Shown here: piece after piece, positions 41,350 through 51,780 of the stretch
Numbering within the stretch: position 1 is the first letter of the stretch
Layout of the letters: each line of letters begins with the position of its first letter
The notes under the pieces: generated by a model
Told to the model about the DNA's origin: nothing
Databases searched by the model: none
The model's input: only the letters and a program-made list of their open reading frames with translations
Source of the DNA: CAWGOF01 sp963824225
GTDB lineage: Bacteria > Acidobacteriota > Polarisedimenticolia > Polarisedimenticolales > Polarisedimenticolaceae
NCBI GenBank assembly: GCA_963824225.1
Contig: CAWGOF010000003.1
Location: 2,108,001-2,172,000 of the forward strand
Length of the DNA stretch: 64,000 nt
Direction of reading: 5' to 3'
Program-made: the position numbers and the translations under genes

Positions 41350-42633
41350 GTGGTCGTGTCGACCACCCATCGCGCGATCGAGGCCGTGTTTCGCATCGAG
41401 TCGGCGAAGCTGATCGCCGGCCTCGTGCGCTACGTGCACGACGTGGGACTGGCCGAGGATCTGGCGCAGGACGCGCTCGTCGCCGCGCTCGAGCACTGGC
41501 CCGAAACGGGCATCCCCGACAATCCCGGCGCCTGGCTCACTACCGCGGCCAAGAACCGGGCGCTCGACCTCCTGCGTCGAGACAAGCGGCACGAGCAGAA
41601 ACACGAGGAGCTCGGCCGCGAGGTCGAGACGCGCGCCGGCTCGGCCGCGGCAGAGCTCGCGTCGGCGCTCGACGACGACGTAGGGGACGACCTCCTGCGC
41701 TTGATCTTCGTCGCCTGCCACCCGGTGCTGTCGCCCGAGGCACGCGTCGCGCTCACGCTGCGGTTGCTCCGCGGTCTCTCGACGGTCGAGATCGCGCGGG
41801 CGTTCCTCGCTCCGGAACCGACGGTCGCGCAGCGACTCGTACGCGCCAAGCGCACACTGGCCGAGGCGCACGTGCCGTTCGAGCTCCCGCGCGGCGCCGC
41901 GCGCGTCGCGCGCCTATCGTCCGTCCTCGAAGTCGTGTACCTCGTGTTCAACGAGGGGTACGCGGCGACTACGGGCTCGGACTGGATGCGTCCTGCGCTG
42001 TGCGAGGAGGCGTTGCGGCTCGGCCGGATCCTGGCCGAGCTCGTGCCCGAAGAGCCCGAGGTCCACGGCCTGGCCGCGCTGATGGAGATCCAGGCCTCAC
42101 GGTCGGCCGCGCGGACCGGCCCCACGGGCGAGCCGGTGCTGCTGCTCGACCAGGACCGCGGACGCTGGAACCACCTGTTGATTCGCCGCGGCCTGCGCGC
42201 GCTCGCGCGCGCCGAAGCGCTCGGGGGTAGCGTCGGACCCTACGCGCTCCAGGCCGCGATCGCCGCATGCCACGCCCGGGCGCGCACCGCGTCCGAGACC
42301 GACTGGCCGCGGATCGCAGCGCTCTACGCCGCGCTCGCCGCCGTTTCGCCCTCGCCCGTCGTCGAGCTGAACCGGGCGGTCGCGGTGTCGATGGCCGAAG
42401 GGCCTGGCGCGGGCCTCGAGCTGGTCGACCGTCTCGGTGCCGAGCGGACGCTTCAGAGCTACCACCTCTTGCCCAGTGTGCGCGGCGATCTGCTATCCAA
42501 GCTCGGACGGCTCGACGAGGCGCGCGTCGAGTTCGAGCGCGCGGCTGCGCTGACCCGGAACGATCGCGAGCGCGATCTGCTCCTCAGCCGGGCCCGTTCG
42601 TGTGCCGAGCGACACGGACGAGATCGCTCGTAG
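41350..42633 (+). CDS. ECF42-type RNA polymerase sigma factor with C-terminal TPR-like domain
   Basis: 427 residues. Region 2 is 'GLAEDLAQDALVAALEHWPE' with 'WLTTAAKNRALDLLRRDKRH'; region 4 contains 'LLRGLSTVEIARAFLAPEPT'. The rest (from ~residue 190) is the ECF42 extension, 'FNEGYAATTGSDWMRPALCE' through 'AIAACHARARTASETDWPRI' and 'GRLDEARVEFERAAALTRND', a TPR-like domain that acts in place of an anti-sigma factor. The usual DGPF partner is 2.7 kb upstream. Start may be GTG 41350 or nearby. Confidence 0.88.
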   Translation: MVVSTTHRAIEAVFRIESAKLIAGLVRYVHDVGLAEDLAQDALVAALEHWPETGIPDNPGAWLTTAAKNRALDLLRRDKRHEQKHEELGREVETRAGSAAAELASALDDDVGDDLLRLIFVACHPVLSPEARVALTLRLLRGLSTVEIARAFLAPEPTVAQRLVRAKRTLAEAHVPFELPRGAARVARLSSVLEVVYLVFNEGYAATTGSDWMRPALCEEALRLGRILAELVPEEPEVHGLAALMEIQASRSAARTGPTGEPVLLLDQDRGRWNHLLIRRGLRALARAEALGGSVGPYALQAAIAACHARARTASETDWPRIAALYAALAAVSPSPVVELNRAVAVSMAEGPGAGLELVDRLGAERTLQSYHLLPSVRGDLLSKLGRLDEARVEFERAAALTRNDRERDLLLSRARSCAERHGRDRS

Positions 42634-42662
42634 GCCGTCTGGCTTCGCTGTATCATCGTCTT

Positions 42663-43196
42663 GTGACCTTGGACGAGCTGTACTCGTTGCCCGACGACGG
42701 CCAGAGCTACGAGCTGCAAGCGGGCCTGCTTCTCGCCGAGCCGCTTCCAGGAACGCGTCACGGCCTCGTTCTCTCCGGAATCGTCGTCCTGCTCGACGAG
42801 TTCGTGCGCGAACGTGAGCTGGGCGTCGTGTTGACCGGCGACACCGGCTTCGTCCTGGCCCGCTCGCCCGACACGGTGCGTGGCCCGGACGTCGCGTTCC
42901 TGTCCCGCGAGCGGTTCGACGCCGTGGGGCCCGCGGCCACGGCGTTTCCGGGCGCTCCCGATCTCGCGGTCGAGGTCCTGTCGCCCAGCGACCGTCCTGG
43001 CGACGTCCACGCCAAGATCGCGGACTACCTTGCTGCGGGCACGCGCCTCGTGTGGGTCGTCGATCCCGTCGCGCGCGAGGTATCGGTCTACCCCCCTCTC
43101 TTGTCGCCCCGTCGACTCGGTCCGGCCGATACGCTCGAGGGCGACGAGGTCCTTCCCGGGTTCTCGATGCGGGTCGAGGAGATGGTGCGGGTTTGA
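42663..43196 (+). CDS. Uma2-family (DUF820) putative nuclease
   Basis: 177 residues from the GTG at 42663. Same fold as the upstream Uma2 gene but divergent: 'GQSYELQAGLLLAEPLPGTR', 'TVRGPDVAFLSRERFD', 'APDLAVEVLSPSDRPGDVHA' and 'KIADYLAAGTRLVWVVDP', retaining the D...E-x-L...K nuclease-like residues. The two copies flank the sigma factor; they are not recent duplicates. Confidence 0.87.
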   Translation: MTLDELYSLPDDGQSYELQAGLLLAEPLPGTRHGLVLSGIVVLLDEFVRERELGVVLTGDTGFVLARSPDTVRGPDVAFLSRERFDAVGPAATAFPGAPDLAVEVLSPSDRPGDVHAKIADYLAAGTRLVWVVDPVAREVSVYPPLLSPRRLGPADTLEGDEVLPGFSMRVEEMVRV

Positions 43197-43208
43197 TCGA
43201 CGCGACCC

Positions 43209-44090
43209 ATGGCCATCCTTCTCTTGTTCTTCGACGGGATCGGCGTGGGTCGGGCGGAGTCGTCGAACCCGTTCGCCGCGATCGGCGCGCGGCGGCTGGG
43301 TGCGCTCGCGGGGCTTCCCGATCGCGAAGCTTCGTTCGTCCCGCTCAACGCGACGCTCGGCGTCCCGGGGCTGCCGCAGTCGGCGACCGGACAGACGACG
43401 CTGCTGACGGGCATCAACGCGGCGGCGCATGCCGGCCGGCATCTGGTCGGGATCCCGGGGCCGACCTTGCGCCCGCTGCTCGAGCGCGAGTCGTTGTTCC
43501 TCAAGCTCGATCGTGCGGGACTTGGCGCGACGTCGGCCAACGCCTATACGCGTTGGCACCTCGAGGCTCGGCGGCCGAGGCTTTCCGCATCGACGCGGGC
43601 ACTGCTCGCGGCCGGGCTGCCGTTGCGGATGTGGGACCCGGATGGGGTTGGCGGGGCCGCGCTGTTCCACGACTACACCGGCGAATCGCTCGCGCGGTTC
43701 GGCCTGTCGGGCCCGAGGCGCGACGCTGCCGAGGCGGCGCAGGTCCTGGTTTCGCTCCTTCCGCGCCACGACTTCGTGTTCTACGAGTACTTCTTGACCG
43801 ACCTGATGGCGCACCGGGGAAGCTGGGACGATCAGCTCGCGCAGGCTTCGCGCGCCGAAGCGCTCGTATCGGCCGTTCTAGCGCGGATCGACCTCGGCCG
43901 GGACACGCTCGTCGTGACGAGCGATCACGGGAATCTCGAAGACGGGAGTCACGGCCGGCACACGCTCAACCCGGTGCCGTTCCTGGCCTGGGGAGCGAGT
44001 GCGGCGGCGCTCGGCCTCGCCGTGCACGAGATGACCGACGTTACGCCCGCGATCCTCGACGTGCTGGCGCGATCGCGGCCTACCAGCTAG
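43209..44090 (+). CDS. Alkaline-phosphatase-superfamily metalloenzyme (phosphoglycerate-mutase-like)
   Basis: 293 residues. The N-terminal 'MAILLLFFDGIGVGR' provides the first metal Asp; 'PQSATGQTTLLTGINAA' carries the Thr nucleophile region; 'TLVVTSDHGNLEDGSHGRHT' and 'LNPVPFLAWG' give the C-terminal metal ligands (Asp-His, His). This matches the phosphopentomutase/iPGM metalloenzyme domain without the extra iPGM insertion, so it is probably a phosphatase or phosphotransferase of unknown substrate. Confidence 0.82.
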   Translation: MAILLLFFDGIGVGRAESSNPFAAIGARRLGALAGLPDREASFVPLNATLGVPGLPQSATGQTTLLTGINAAAHAGRHLVGIPGPTLRPLLERESLFLKLDRAGLGATSANAYTRWHLEARRPRLSASTRALLAAGLPLRMWDPDGVGGAALFHDYTGESLARFGLSGPRRDAAEAAQVLVSLLPRHDFVFYEYFLTDLMAHRGSWDDQLAQASRAEALVSAVLARIDLGRDTLVVTSDHGNLEDGSHGRHTLNPVPFLAWGASAAALGLAVHEMTDVTPAILDVLARSRPTS

Positions 44091-44139
44091 ATTTTGCCGG
44101 GGTTGACCGGCTGACCGCGTTTCCCGGAGGAGTCCGAGC

Positions 44140-45186
44140 GTGACCGAATCCAAGGCCATCGCCGCTCGCCTGGCGGCATACAAAACGCCGCACTTCGGGC
44201 GGAGCCTGTGGCAGCTCGTCAACTCGGCTGGACTCTTCGTCGGCACGTGGGCGCTGATGTACATCCTGCTCGACGTGTCGTACGTCTGGACGCTTGCTCT
44301 CGCCGTTCCCGCGGCGTTCTTTCTCATTCGCCTGTTCATCATCCAGCACGACTGCGGCCACGGGTCGTTCTTCAAGAGCACGCGCCTGGCGAACGCAGTT
44401 GGCCGCGTCATCGGCGTGCTGACCCTGACGCCCTACGCCTACTGGCGCAAGGCCCACGCGATCCATCACGCAACCTCGGGTCACCTCGAGCACCGGGGCT
44501 TCGGCGACATCGATACGCGGACGGTCGAGGAGTACCTGGCGCTGTCGCGCTGGGCCCGGCTGCGCCACAGGCTCTATCGAAACCCGTTCGTGCTGTTCGG
44601 CGTCGGCGCGGCCGTGCACTTCCTCGTGCTGCACCGGCTGCCGTGGCGCGCGCCGAAGTCGTGGACCCGCGAGCGGGCGAGCATCGTCCTGACGAACGTG
44701 GCAATCGCCTGCGTCGTGACGGTCGCCGGGCTCGCGCTCGGCTGGCGCGAGCTGCTGATGGTCCAGCTGCCGATCACGCTCGTCGCGTCATCGCTCGGCG
44801 TCTGGCTGTTCTACGTCCAGCACCAGTTCGAGGAGACGTACTGGGACCGCGATCCAGCCTGGACCTACGAGAACGCGGCGCTCGAGGGCAGCTCGTACCT
44901 GGCGTTGCCAGCGCCGCTGCGCTGGGCCACGGGGAACATCGGCCTGCACCACGTGCACCACCTGAACGCGCGGATCCCGAACTACCGGCTGCCCCAGGTG
45001 CTCGAGGACAACCCGGAGCTCCAGCGCGTCTCGCGCCTGACGCTGCGCCAGAGCCTGCGCTGCGCGTTCCTCGCCCTGTGGGATGAGTCGTCGCGCAAGC
45101 TCGTGGGGTTCCGACACGCCCGAAAGATCGAGCGCGAGCGCTTGCGGCTCAGCGCCACCGCCGCAGCGGATGCGCCTCGGTGTTGA
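44140..45186 (+). CDS. Fatty acid desaturase (omega-6/DesA type)
   Basis: 348 residues from a GTG at 44140 with GGAGGAG upstream. The three histidine boxes are present: IIQHDCGHGSF, KAHAIHHATSG and HHVHHLNARIPNY, with paired hydrophobic segments between (WALMYILLDVSYVWTLALAV and others). It is a membrane diiron enzyme that adds double bonds to acyl lipids, using ferredoxin or a similar donor. The last 38 bases overlap the convergent GH47 gene. Confidence 0.9.
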   Translation: MTESKAIAARLAAYKTPHFGRSLWQLVNSAGLFVGTWALMYILLDVSYVWTLALAVPAAFFLIRLFIIQHDCGHGSFFKSTRLANAVGRVIGVLTLTPYAYWRKAHAIHHATSGHLEHRGFGDIDTRTVEEYLALSRWARLRHRLYRNPFVLFGVGAAVHFLVLHRLPWRAPKSWTRERASIVLTNVAIACVVTVAGLALGWRELLMVQLPITLVASSLGVWLFYVQHQFEETYWDRDPAWTYENAALEGSSYLALPAPLRWATGNIGLHHVHHLNARIPNYRLPQVLEDNPELQRVSRLTLRQSLRCAFLALWDESSRKLVGFRHARKIERERLRLSATAAADAPRC

Positions 45187-46495
45187 GCACGACCGCCTCG
45201 AGGTCGAGCGCGTCGTCCGACGCAAACAGCAGATACAGGTACTTGAGGGTCTCGGCCAGGAAGTAGCTGGGCATCGCGTCGCCCTGCGCCTTGGTCACCA
45301 CGTCGTCGAGCACCGTGTAGCCCGAATCGGTGCGGCAGTGCGTCACCAGATCCTCGAGGAACCGGCGGCCCATCTCCTGGTACCGCTCGTCCTTCGTCGC
45401 ACGCCACAGGTAGAACGCGGACTCGACGATCTCGGGGCGCAACGGATAGCCGGGGTGAACGACCTGCATCGTGTCGTAGTTCAGGACCTCGGGCTCGATG
45501 CCGTGGAGCGTCCACATCTTCAGGCACGAGTCTTCGAGGCGCCGCGCGCGCTTCACGTCGCCCGCTAGCGCGAGGAGCCCCGGCAGGAACGCGTGGAGCG
45601 CGCCGAACTCGCTCGCCTGGCGCTGGCCCGTGATCCGGTCGACCTGCCCGTACCACAACCCGGTCGGACCGTCGTCGGCCAGGCGGCGCAGCGCGCGCTT
45701 GCTCGCGCTCCACATGCGCCTGCAGTCGCGGTCACCGGTCAAGAGCGCGCACTTGTGCAGGTATTCGTAGTACGAATCGATCCCTCCACCGACGTGGCTC
45801 GCCCGGCTCGCCCATTCGCCCGTGTCGACGTCGATCGCTTCGCCCACCAGGCCGATCGCCGAGCGTCGGTCGTACAGCGCGGTCAGTGCGCGCTTGGCCT
45901 TCGTGCAGAACTCGTCGCGCCCGGTCTCGCGTCCGAGCGTGCAGAACTCGAGGATCAACGTTCCGACCTCGGCCGGGTTCGACACCGGTCCGGTCGTCTC
46001 GCCGGTCTTCAGGTTGACGAACCGGTACGGCATCCCGGTCTTCGAGGCGAAGGCCGGCAGGAGCCGCGTTCCGAGATCCTCGGCCAGGTCGAGCAGCCGC
46101 GCGTCGCCGGTGAGCTGGTAGGCCGAGAGCAGCCCGCCGAGATGGCGGATCGTGATCTCGAACACCTGGACCGAAGCATCCCGATCGAACGACAGACGCT
46201 CGACGATCAGCTCGTGGGCCCGGCGGGCGTCGTCGGGGAACCCGAGCAGTAGCAGCGAGTCGAGCGCGTCGACGGGAGTCAACAGCAGCGACTCACCGTA
46301 CCAGTCGTGGGCCGTGCGGCTCTTGGGCTTCAGCTCGTCGTGGCCCCAGGCGTACGTCTCGTACGACCGCCAGGCGAACAGCATCTCTTGCTGCACGCGC
46401 ACGGCGAGCGCCGCACGATCGACGGCCGCGGGTCGGGGCGCCGCGGCGGCAACCGTCGCGACGCCCAGCACGAGGAGCAGCGTGGCGCGGGACAT
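45149..46495 (-). CDS. Secreted glycoside hydrolase family 47 (alpha-1,2-mannosidase-like)
   Basis: 448 residues with an N-terminal signal peptide (ATLLLVLGVATVAAAAPRP). GH47 landmarks are 'AWRSYETYAWGHDELKPKS', 'TPVDALDSLLLLGF', 'FEITIRHLGGLLSAYQLTGD', 'VGGGIDSYYEYLHKCALLTG' and 'LRPEIVESAFYLWRATKDER', plus the closing calcium-site 'VLNTEAHPL'. The family trims alpha-1,2-linked mannose in eukaryotic N-glycan processing; secreted bacterial members degrade mannans or glycoproteins. An intact, unusual gene for a bacterium. Confidence 0.92.
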   Translation of the reverse strand: MSRATLLLVLGVATVAAAAPRPAAVDRAALAVRVQQEMLFAWRSYETYAWGHDELKPKSRTAHDWYGESLLLTPVDALDSLLLLGFPDDARRAHELIVERLSFDRDASVQVFEITIRHLGGLLSAYQLTGDARLLDLAEDLGTRLLPAFASKTGMPYRFVNLKTGETTGPVSNPAEVGTLILEFCTLGRETGRDEFCTKAKRALTALYDRRSAIGLVGEAIDVDTGEWASRASHVGGGIDSYYEYLHKCALLTGDRDCRRMWSASKRALRRLADDGPTGLWYGQVDRITGQRQASEFGALHAFLPGLLALAGDVKRARRLEDSCLKMWTLHGIEPEVLNYDTMQVVHPGYPLRPEIVESAFYLWRATKDERYQEMGRRFLEDLVTHCRTDSGYTVLDDVVTKAQGDAMPSYFLAETLKYLYLLFASDDALDLEAVVLNTEAHPLRRWR

Positions 46496-46501
46496 CCGGG
46501 A

Positions 46502-47960
46502 TCAGAGGAGCGACTGGGCGAGACCGCGGACCACGTCGAGCAACCGACCCGGGGCGAGGCCGAGATACAGCACGCCGGCGCAAGCCACGAGCATGACCGC
46601 GGCCATCGCCAGTGGAACCGGCAGGTCGGTCTCGGCCGGGGCCTGCGGGCGCATGTACATGTAGACCAGGATCCGCAGGTAGTAGTACGCGGCGATCGCG
46701 GCGTTCACCGCGAGGACGATCGCGAGCGGCACGTGCTCCGACGCGCACGGCCGACAGGAAGATCACGTACTTGCCGAAGAACCCGCCCGTCGGCGGGATC
46801 CCGGCGAGCGACAGGAGGAACAGTGCCATCGCCGCACCGAGCCACGGCCTGCGCCAGCCGAGCCCGGCCCACTCGTCGAGCGTGTAGCCGCGCTCCCCTT
46901 CCGCGTCGCCCCGGCCGACGGCGCCGAGGACGGCGAACGCGCCGACCGTCATCAGCCCATAGACCGCGAGGTAGAACAGCACGGCCTGGATCCCGTCGTC
47001 GGGACGGCACGTCACGGCGATCAGCAGGTAACCGGCGTGGGCGATCGACGAGAACGCGAGCAGGCGCTTGAGGTTGGTCTGCGCCAGGGCGACGAGGTTG
47101 GCCACGGTCATGGTCAGGATCGCGAGCCACGTGACGAGCGGGATCCACACCGCGCTCGAGCCGCCGAACGCTCCGAGCAGGAACCGCAGCAGCACGGCGA
47201 ACGTCGCGGTCTTCGTCGCCGCGGCCATGAACCCGGTCACGTTCGTCGGCGCGCCCTGGTACACGTCGGGGATCCAGTGGTGGAACGGGACCGAGCCGAT
47301 CTTGAACGCCAGGCCGACGAGCACGAGCCCCATCCCGAGCCACAGCAAGAGCGTCGGCCGGGACGAGGCGAGCGCCCCGATCTGCCGCAGGTCGAGCGAG
47401 CCCGTCGCGCCGTACAGCAGCGCCATGCCATAGACGAGGAAGCCCGAGGAGAACGCGCCGAGCAGGAAGTACTTGAGCGCGGCCTCGATCGAGCGTGGGC
47501 GCCTTCGGGTCAGCCCGGTCGTGACGTACAAGGCGAGCGAGAACACCTCGAGGCCCACGAGCACGAGCAGCAGGTGCGTCGTGTGCAGCATGAGGAACAT
47601 CCCGGCGAGGCAGAACAGCACGAGCGGGTAGAACTCCGGCTGGTCCGCGTGCTCGCGCTCGAGGAACGTCACCGACGCGAGCACGCTGAGCACCGTCACG
47701 CCGAGCAGGACGAACGAGAACAGCAGGCCGAACGCATCGATCCGCACGAGGCCGTAGGCGGTTTCCTGCGGTCCGGACCGGGCGACGATCGACCACAGCC
47801 GGAACAGCGAGTAGCCGGCCATCGACAGTCCGGCCAGCGTCACGCCGCCGAGGTACCAGCGGTTCGCGCCGCGCAGCCACGGCTCGACGAGGAGCAGCAA
47901 CAGCCCGTACGACGCCAGGCACACGACCGGCAGGGCGAGCAACAGGTCGAAGTTCGCCAT
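46502..47960 (-). CDS. nuoN: NADH-quinone oxidoreductase subunit N (one frameshift)
   Basis: About 485 residues from the ATG at 47960, overlapping the nuoL stop (ATGA). Fourteen or so membrane helices; conserved Lys in 'EAALKYFLLGAFSSGFLVYG' and 'KIGSVPFHHWIPDVYQGAPT' identify the antiporter-like proton channel. A one-base insertion near 46740 breaks the frame after 'GKYVIFLSAV', and the remainder continues 'PLAIVLAVNAAIAAYYYLRI' to the stop. Last gene of the operon; nuoM is missing between L and N. Confidence 0.88.
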
Positions 47961-49921
47961 CAAGCCGCCGCGCGCACGAGGTACACGAGGAACGCGACGA
48001 CCCCGAGGAAGAACATCAGCGCGTAGTTGCGCACGCGCCCGGTCTGGAACAGCTTGATCAGCTGGCCCGAGACGTCGGCGACGAACGCGGCGGCGTTGAC
48101 CGCGCCGTCGACGACCCAGCGGTCGAACGCGGCGGACAGGCGCGACAGCGCGTAGAACGGTCGGACGATCGTCCGGTCGTACAGCTCGTCGACCCAGTAC
48201 AGGTTGCGCAGCGTGGAATACACGGGACCCGCAGCGCGGGCCAGGCGCTCGGCCCGCCCGGGAGAGCGGTACACCTGCCACCCGACCAGGATTCCGGCGC
48301 TCGCGATCGCGAGCGCGATCCCCACGAGCGCGAGCTCGAGCGCTGCGTGGCCCGCACCCTCGGCGTGAGCGGCCTCGGGCAGCGTGAGCGCCGGCTCGAG
48401 CCAGTGGTGGAACGGGTTCAGGTCCAGGCCGAAGCTCAGCACGGCCGGGATGCCGACCCACCCGCCGACGAGCGACAGCGCGGCGAGGATCACGAGCGGC
48501 ACGGTCATCGAGCGCGGCGACTCGTGGGCATGGTCGAGGGTCTTCTTGTCGCCGCGGAACGAGCCGAAGAACACGAGGACCGTCAGACGGGTCATGTAGA
48601 ACGCGGTCACGAGCGCCGCGAGCGCCAGGACGATCCACACGCCCGTGTGCCCGGAGAGCCACGCCCCGGCGAGGATCTCGTCCTTCGAGAAGAACCCGGC
48701 GAACGGCACGATCCCGGCGATCGCCAGCGTGGCGATCCCGAACGTGCGGTACGTGATCGGCATCTTCGCCCGCAGTCCGCCCATCCGCCGGATATCTTGC
48801 TCGCCCGACAGGCCGTGGATCACGCTGCCCGCCCCGAGGAACAGCAGGCGCCTTGAAGAACGCATGGGTCATCAGATGGAACATCGCCGCGACGTACGCT
48901 CCGACGCCCGCGGCCGCGAACATGTAGCCCAGCTGGCTCACCGTGGAGTACGCCAGGACCTTCTTGATGTCGGTCGCGGCGATCCCCATCGTCGCGGCGA
49001 AGATCGCGGTCAGACGTGCCGACCACGGCCACGACCGCCATCGCCTCGGGCGCCGCGCTGTACAGCGCCGACATCCGGCACACCATGTACACGCCGGCGG
49101 TGACCATCGTCGCGGCGTGGATCAACGCCGACACGGGCGTCGGACCGGCCATCGCGTCGGGCAGCCAGACGTAGAGCGGGATCTGCGCCGACTTGCCGCA
49201 CGCGCCGAGGAACAGCAGGATCCCGATCCCGGTCAACAGCGCGCCGCTGTCGTGCCCCGCACGGATCGCCGCGTCGATTCCGGAGAATCGCAGCGTCCCG
49301 AACTCGAGCGCAGATCCACAGCATCCCGATCAGGAACGCGAAGTCTCCGATGCGGTTGACCAGGAACGCCTTGCGCCCGGCGTCGGCGCAGGACAGCCCG
49401 GTGCGCTCGTCGAACGGGCGATCGTAGAAGAACCCGATCAGCAGGTACGAGCACAGCCCGACCCCTTCCCAGCCGACGAACAGCACGAGCAGGTTGTCGG
49501 CCAGGACCAGGATCAGCATCATCATCATGAACAGGTTCAGGTAGACGAAGAACCGCGCGTAGTCCGGCTCGTGCGCCATGTACCCCACGCTGTACACGTG
49601 GATCAGGAACCCGACCCCGGTGACGACGAGGAGCAGCACGGCGGACAGCGGGTCGAGCCGGAACCCCCAGTCGACGGACAGCGTGTGACCCGCCACGGTG
49701 CCCAGGGGGATCCACGTCGCGAGCGCGGTCTCGAACGTGCGCGCCTCCGCCGGACGCGAGGCCAGCTCGGCGACTGCGCCGATCGACACGACGAGCGCCA
49801 GACCGACCGCGGCACACGCGACGAGGCCGACGGCGCGCAGCGACAGGCGCCGGCCGGCGAGCGCGTTGATCAGCACGCCGGCGGCGGGCAGGAGTGGGAT
49901 CAGCCAGATCAGCTCGAGCAT
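47960..49921 (-). CDS. nuoL: NADH-quinone oxidoreductase subunit L (three frameshifts)
   Basis: About 653 residues from the ATG at 49921. 'FFVYLNLFMMMMLILVLADN', 'LVLFVGWEGVGLCSYLLIGF', 'QIPLYVWLPDAMAGPTPVSA' and 'FRGDKKTLDHAHESPRSM' mark NuoL, including the channel Lys/Glu helices and the long lateral-helix C-terminus. Frame breaks from single extra bases lie near 49313, 49014 and 48849; all conserved regions are otherwise intact. It pumps protons in the membrane arm of complex I. Confidence 0.88.
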
Positions 49922-50229
49922 GCGGAACCTACCAGCTGCATCCGGTGCAGGTCGTCCACGTCGGTCGACTCGCACAGCCGGAACAGGGCGATCACGATCG
50001 CGAGGCCCACCGCGGCCTCGGCCGCGGCCAGGGTCATCAGGAAAAAGGCGAACACCTGACCGTCGGCCTGGCCGAGCTGACGCGCGAACGCGATGAACGC
50101 GAGGTTCGCGGCGTTGAGCATGATCTCGACGCTCATGAGGATCGTGATCGCGCCGCGCCGCGTCAGCACGCCCAGCACGCCGAGCGCGAACAGCACGGCC
50201 GAGACGACGAGTACGGCACTCGGGGACAA
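49909..50229 (-). CDS. nuoK: NADH-quinone oxidoreductase subunit K
   Basis: 106 residues from a TTG at 50229. Three membrane helices with the conserved glutamates in 'AITILMSVEIMLNAANLAFI' and 'TLAAAEAAVGLAIVIALFRL', which are required for proton transfer in the membrane arm. The frame is intact and its last 13 bases overlap the nuoL start. Confidence 0.93.
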   Translation of the reverse strand: MSPSAVLVVSAVLFALGVLGVLTRRGAITILMSVEIMLNAANLAFIAFARQLGQADGQVFAFFLMTLAAAEAAVGLAIVIALFRLCESTDVDDLHRMQLVGSACSS

Positions 50230-50232
50230 CCT

Positions 50233-50729
50233 TCAGACCCTCCGCTTGGCGAGGAGGACCGCGCCGATCATCGCCACGACGAGCAGCAGGGACACGGCCT
50301 CGAACGGATAGAAGTAGGTCGTGAAGAGCGCGGTGCCGACCGACCCGACGCTGCCGAAGGCCGGCCCGGCCGGGGGGAACGGCGCGCTGGAGGACGCCCG
50401 CGCGAGGGCCCACCCGAGCACGACGACGAACGTGACGGAGAGCACGAGGCCGAACACCGTCTGCGCCGAGGGCCGGGCGTGGCGTCGCGCCTCGTCGGGC
50501 AGGTTCAGCAGCATGATCACGAACAGGACAGCACCATGATCGCGCCGGCGTAGACGATCACCTGGAGCAGCGCCAGGAACTGCGCGTTGAGCAGCAGGTA
50601 GAACCCGGCGATGGCGATCAGGTTGAACGCCAGCGAGAGCGCGGCGACGACCGGGTTGCGGTGCAGCAGCACCATCGCGGCCGAAACGACGGCGAGGGCC
50701 GTGAGGACGACGAAGCCGACGAGCTCCAT
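50233..50729 (-). CDS. nuoJ: NADH-quinone oxidoreductase subunit J (one frameshift)
   Basis: About 166 residues from the ATG at 50729 (MELVGFVVLTALAVVSAAMV). 'QFLALLQVIVYAGAIMVL' is the signature helix containing the conserved Tyr-Ala-Gly. One base is lost near 50527, shifting the frame; the remainder reads 'LNLPDEARRHARPSAQTVFG' to the stop. It directly follows nuoH; nuoI, normally between them, is absent. Confidence 0.88.
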
Positions 50730-50733
50730 CGCC

Positions 50734-51780
50734 TCAGCTCCCGGCGAGGTCGAACGCCACGAGCACTCGCCGTCACCACGATGTTGAGCAGGGCGAGCGG
50801 GAACAGCCGCTTCCAGCCCAGGTTCATCAGCTGATCGTAGCGGAATCGCGGCAAGGTCCAGCGGACCCACACGAACAGCACGGAGGAACGCCGACACCTT
50901 GACCAGGAACGCGCCGACCTGCAGCAGCCACGAGCGGCCAGCCGTCGAACGGCACGGGGAACCCCAGCTGCCAGCCGCCGAGGAACAGCGTCATGGCCAG
51001 CGCCGACGACGTGATCATGTTGATGTACTCGGCCATGAAGAACATCGAGAACTTCATCGCCGAGTACTCGGTGTGGTAGCCGGCGACGAGCTCGCTCTCG
51101 GCTTCGGGCAGGTCGAACGGCAGCCGGTTCGTCTCGGCGAACCCGGCCACGACGAAGACCAGGAACCCCAGGAGCTGCCAGCCGCCGAACAGCGTTCCAG
51201 TGCCAGAACCAGCCGGCTTGCTGCTCGACGATCGCGATCGGGCGCAGCGTGCCCGACAGCAGGACGACCCCGATCAACGACAGCGCCGAGCGCGAGCTCG
51301 TACGAGACCATCTGGGCCGACGAGCGCAGCCCGCCCATCAGCGAGTACTTGCTGCGCGAGGACCAGCCGGCACAGACGATCCCGTAGACGCCGAGCGATG
51401 CGGCGGCCAGGCCGAACAACAGCCCGCCGTCGAGATCGAGGATCACGAGATCGATCGTCCGTCCGGCAATCTGGATCGGCGGCCCGAACGGCACGACGGC
51501 GAACGCGCACAGCGCGGTGACGAGCGACAGCGCGGGCGCGAGCACGAAGATCGGCTTGTGCGCATCGCCGCGGGATGATGTCTTCTTTCATCAGGAACTT
51601 GATCCCGTCGGCCAACGGCTGGAACAGACCGAACGGGCCGACGCGGTTGGGGCCCCAGCGGAACTGGATCACGCCGGACAGGCGCCGCTCGATCCAGGTC
51701 ATGATCGACACGCCGACCATCAGCGCGTTCGCGACGACCAGGATCTCGACCAGCGTGATCGCGATGTCGACCCAGCTCAT
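50734..51780 (-). CDS. nuoH: NADH-quinone oxidoreductase subunit H (about six frameshifts)
   Basis: About 346 residues from the ATG at 51780, which overlaps the nuoG stop. 'TWIERRLSGVIQFRWGPNRV', 'GPFGLFQPLADGIKFLMKED' and 'AETNRLPFDLPEAESELVAG' (the E-x-D/E quinone-channel loop) are diagnostic. Single-base insertions near 51569, 51288, 51193, 50940, 50885 and 50765 break the frame; correcting them gives the normal length and C-terminus. It forms the quinone chamber of complex I. Confidence 0.88.
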
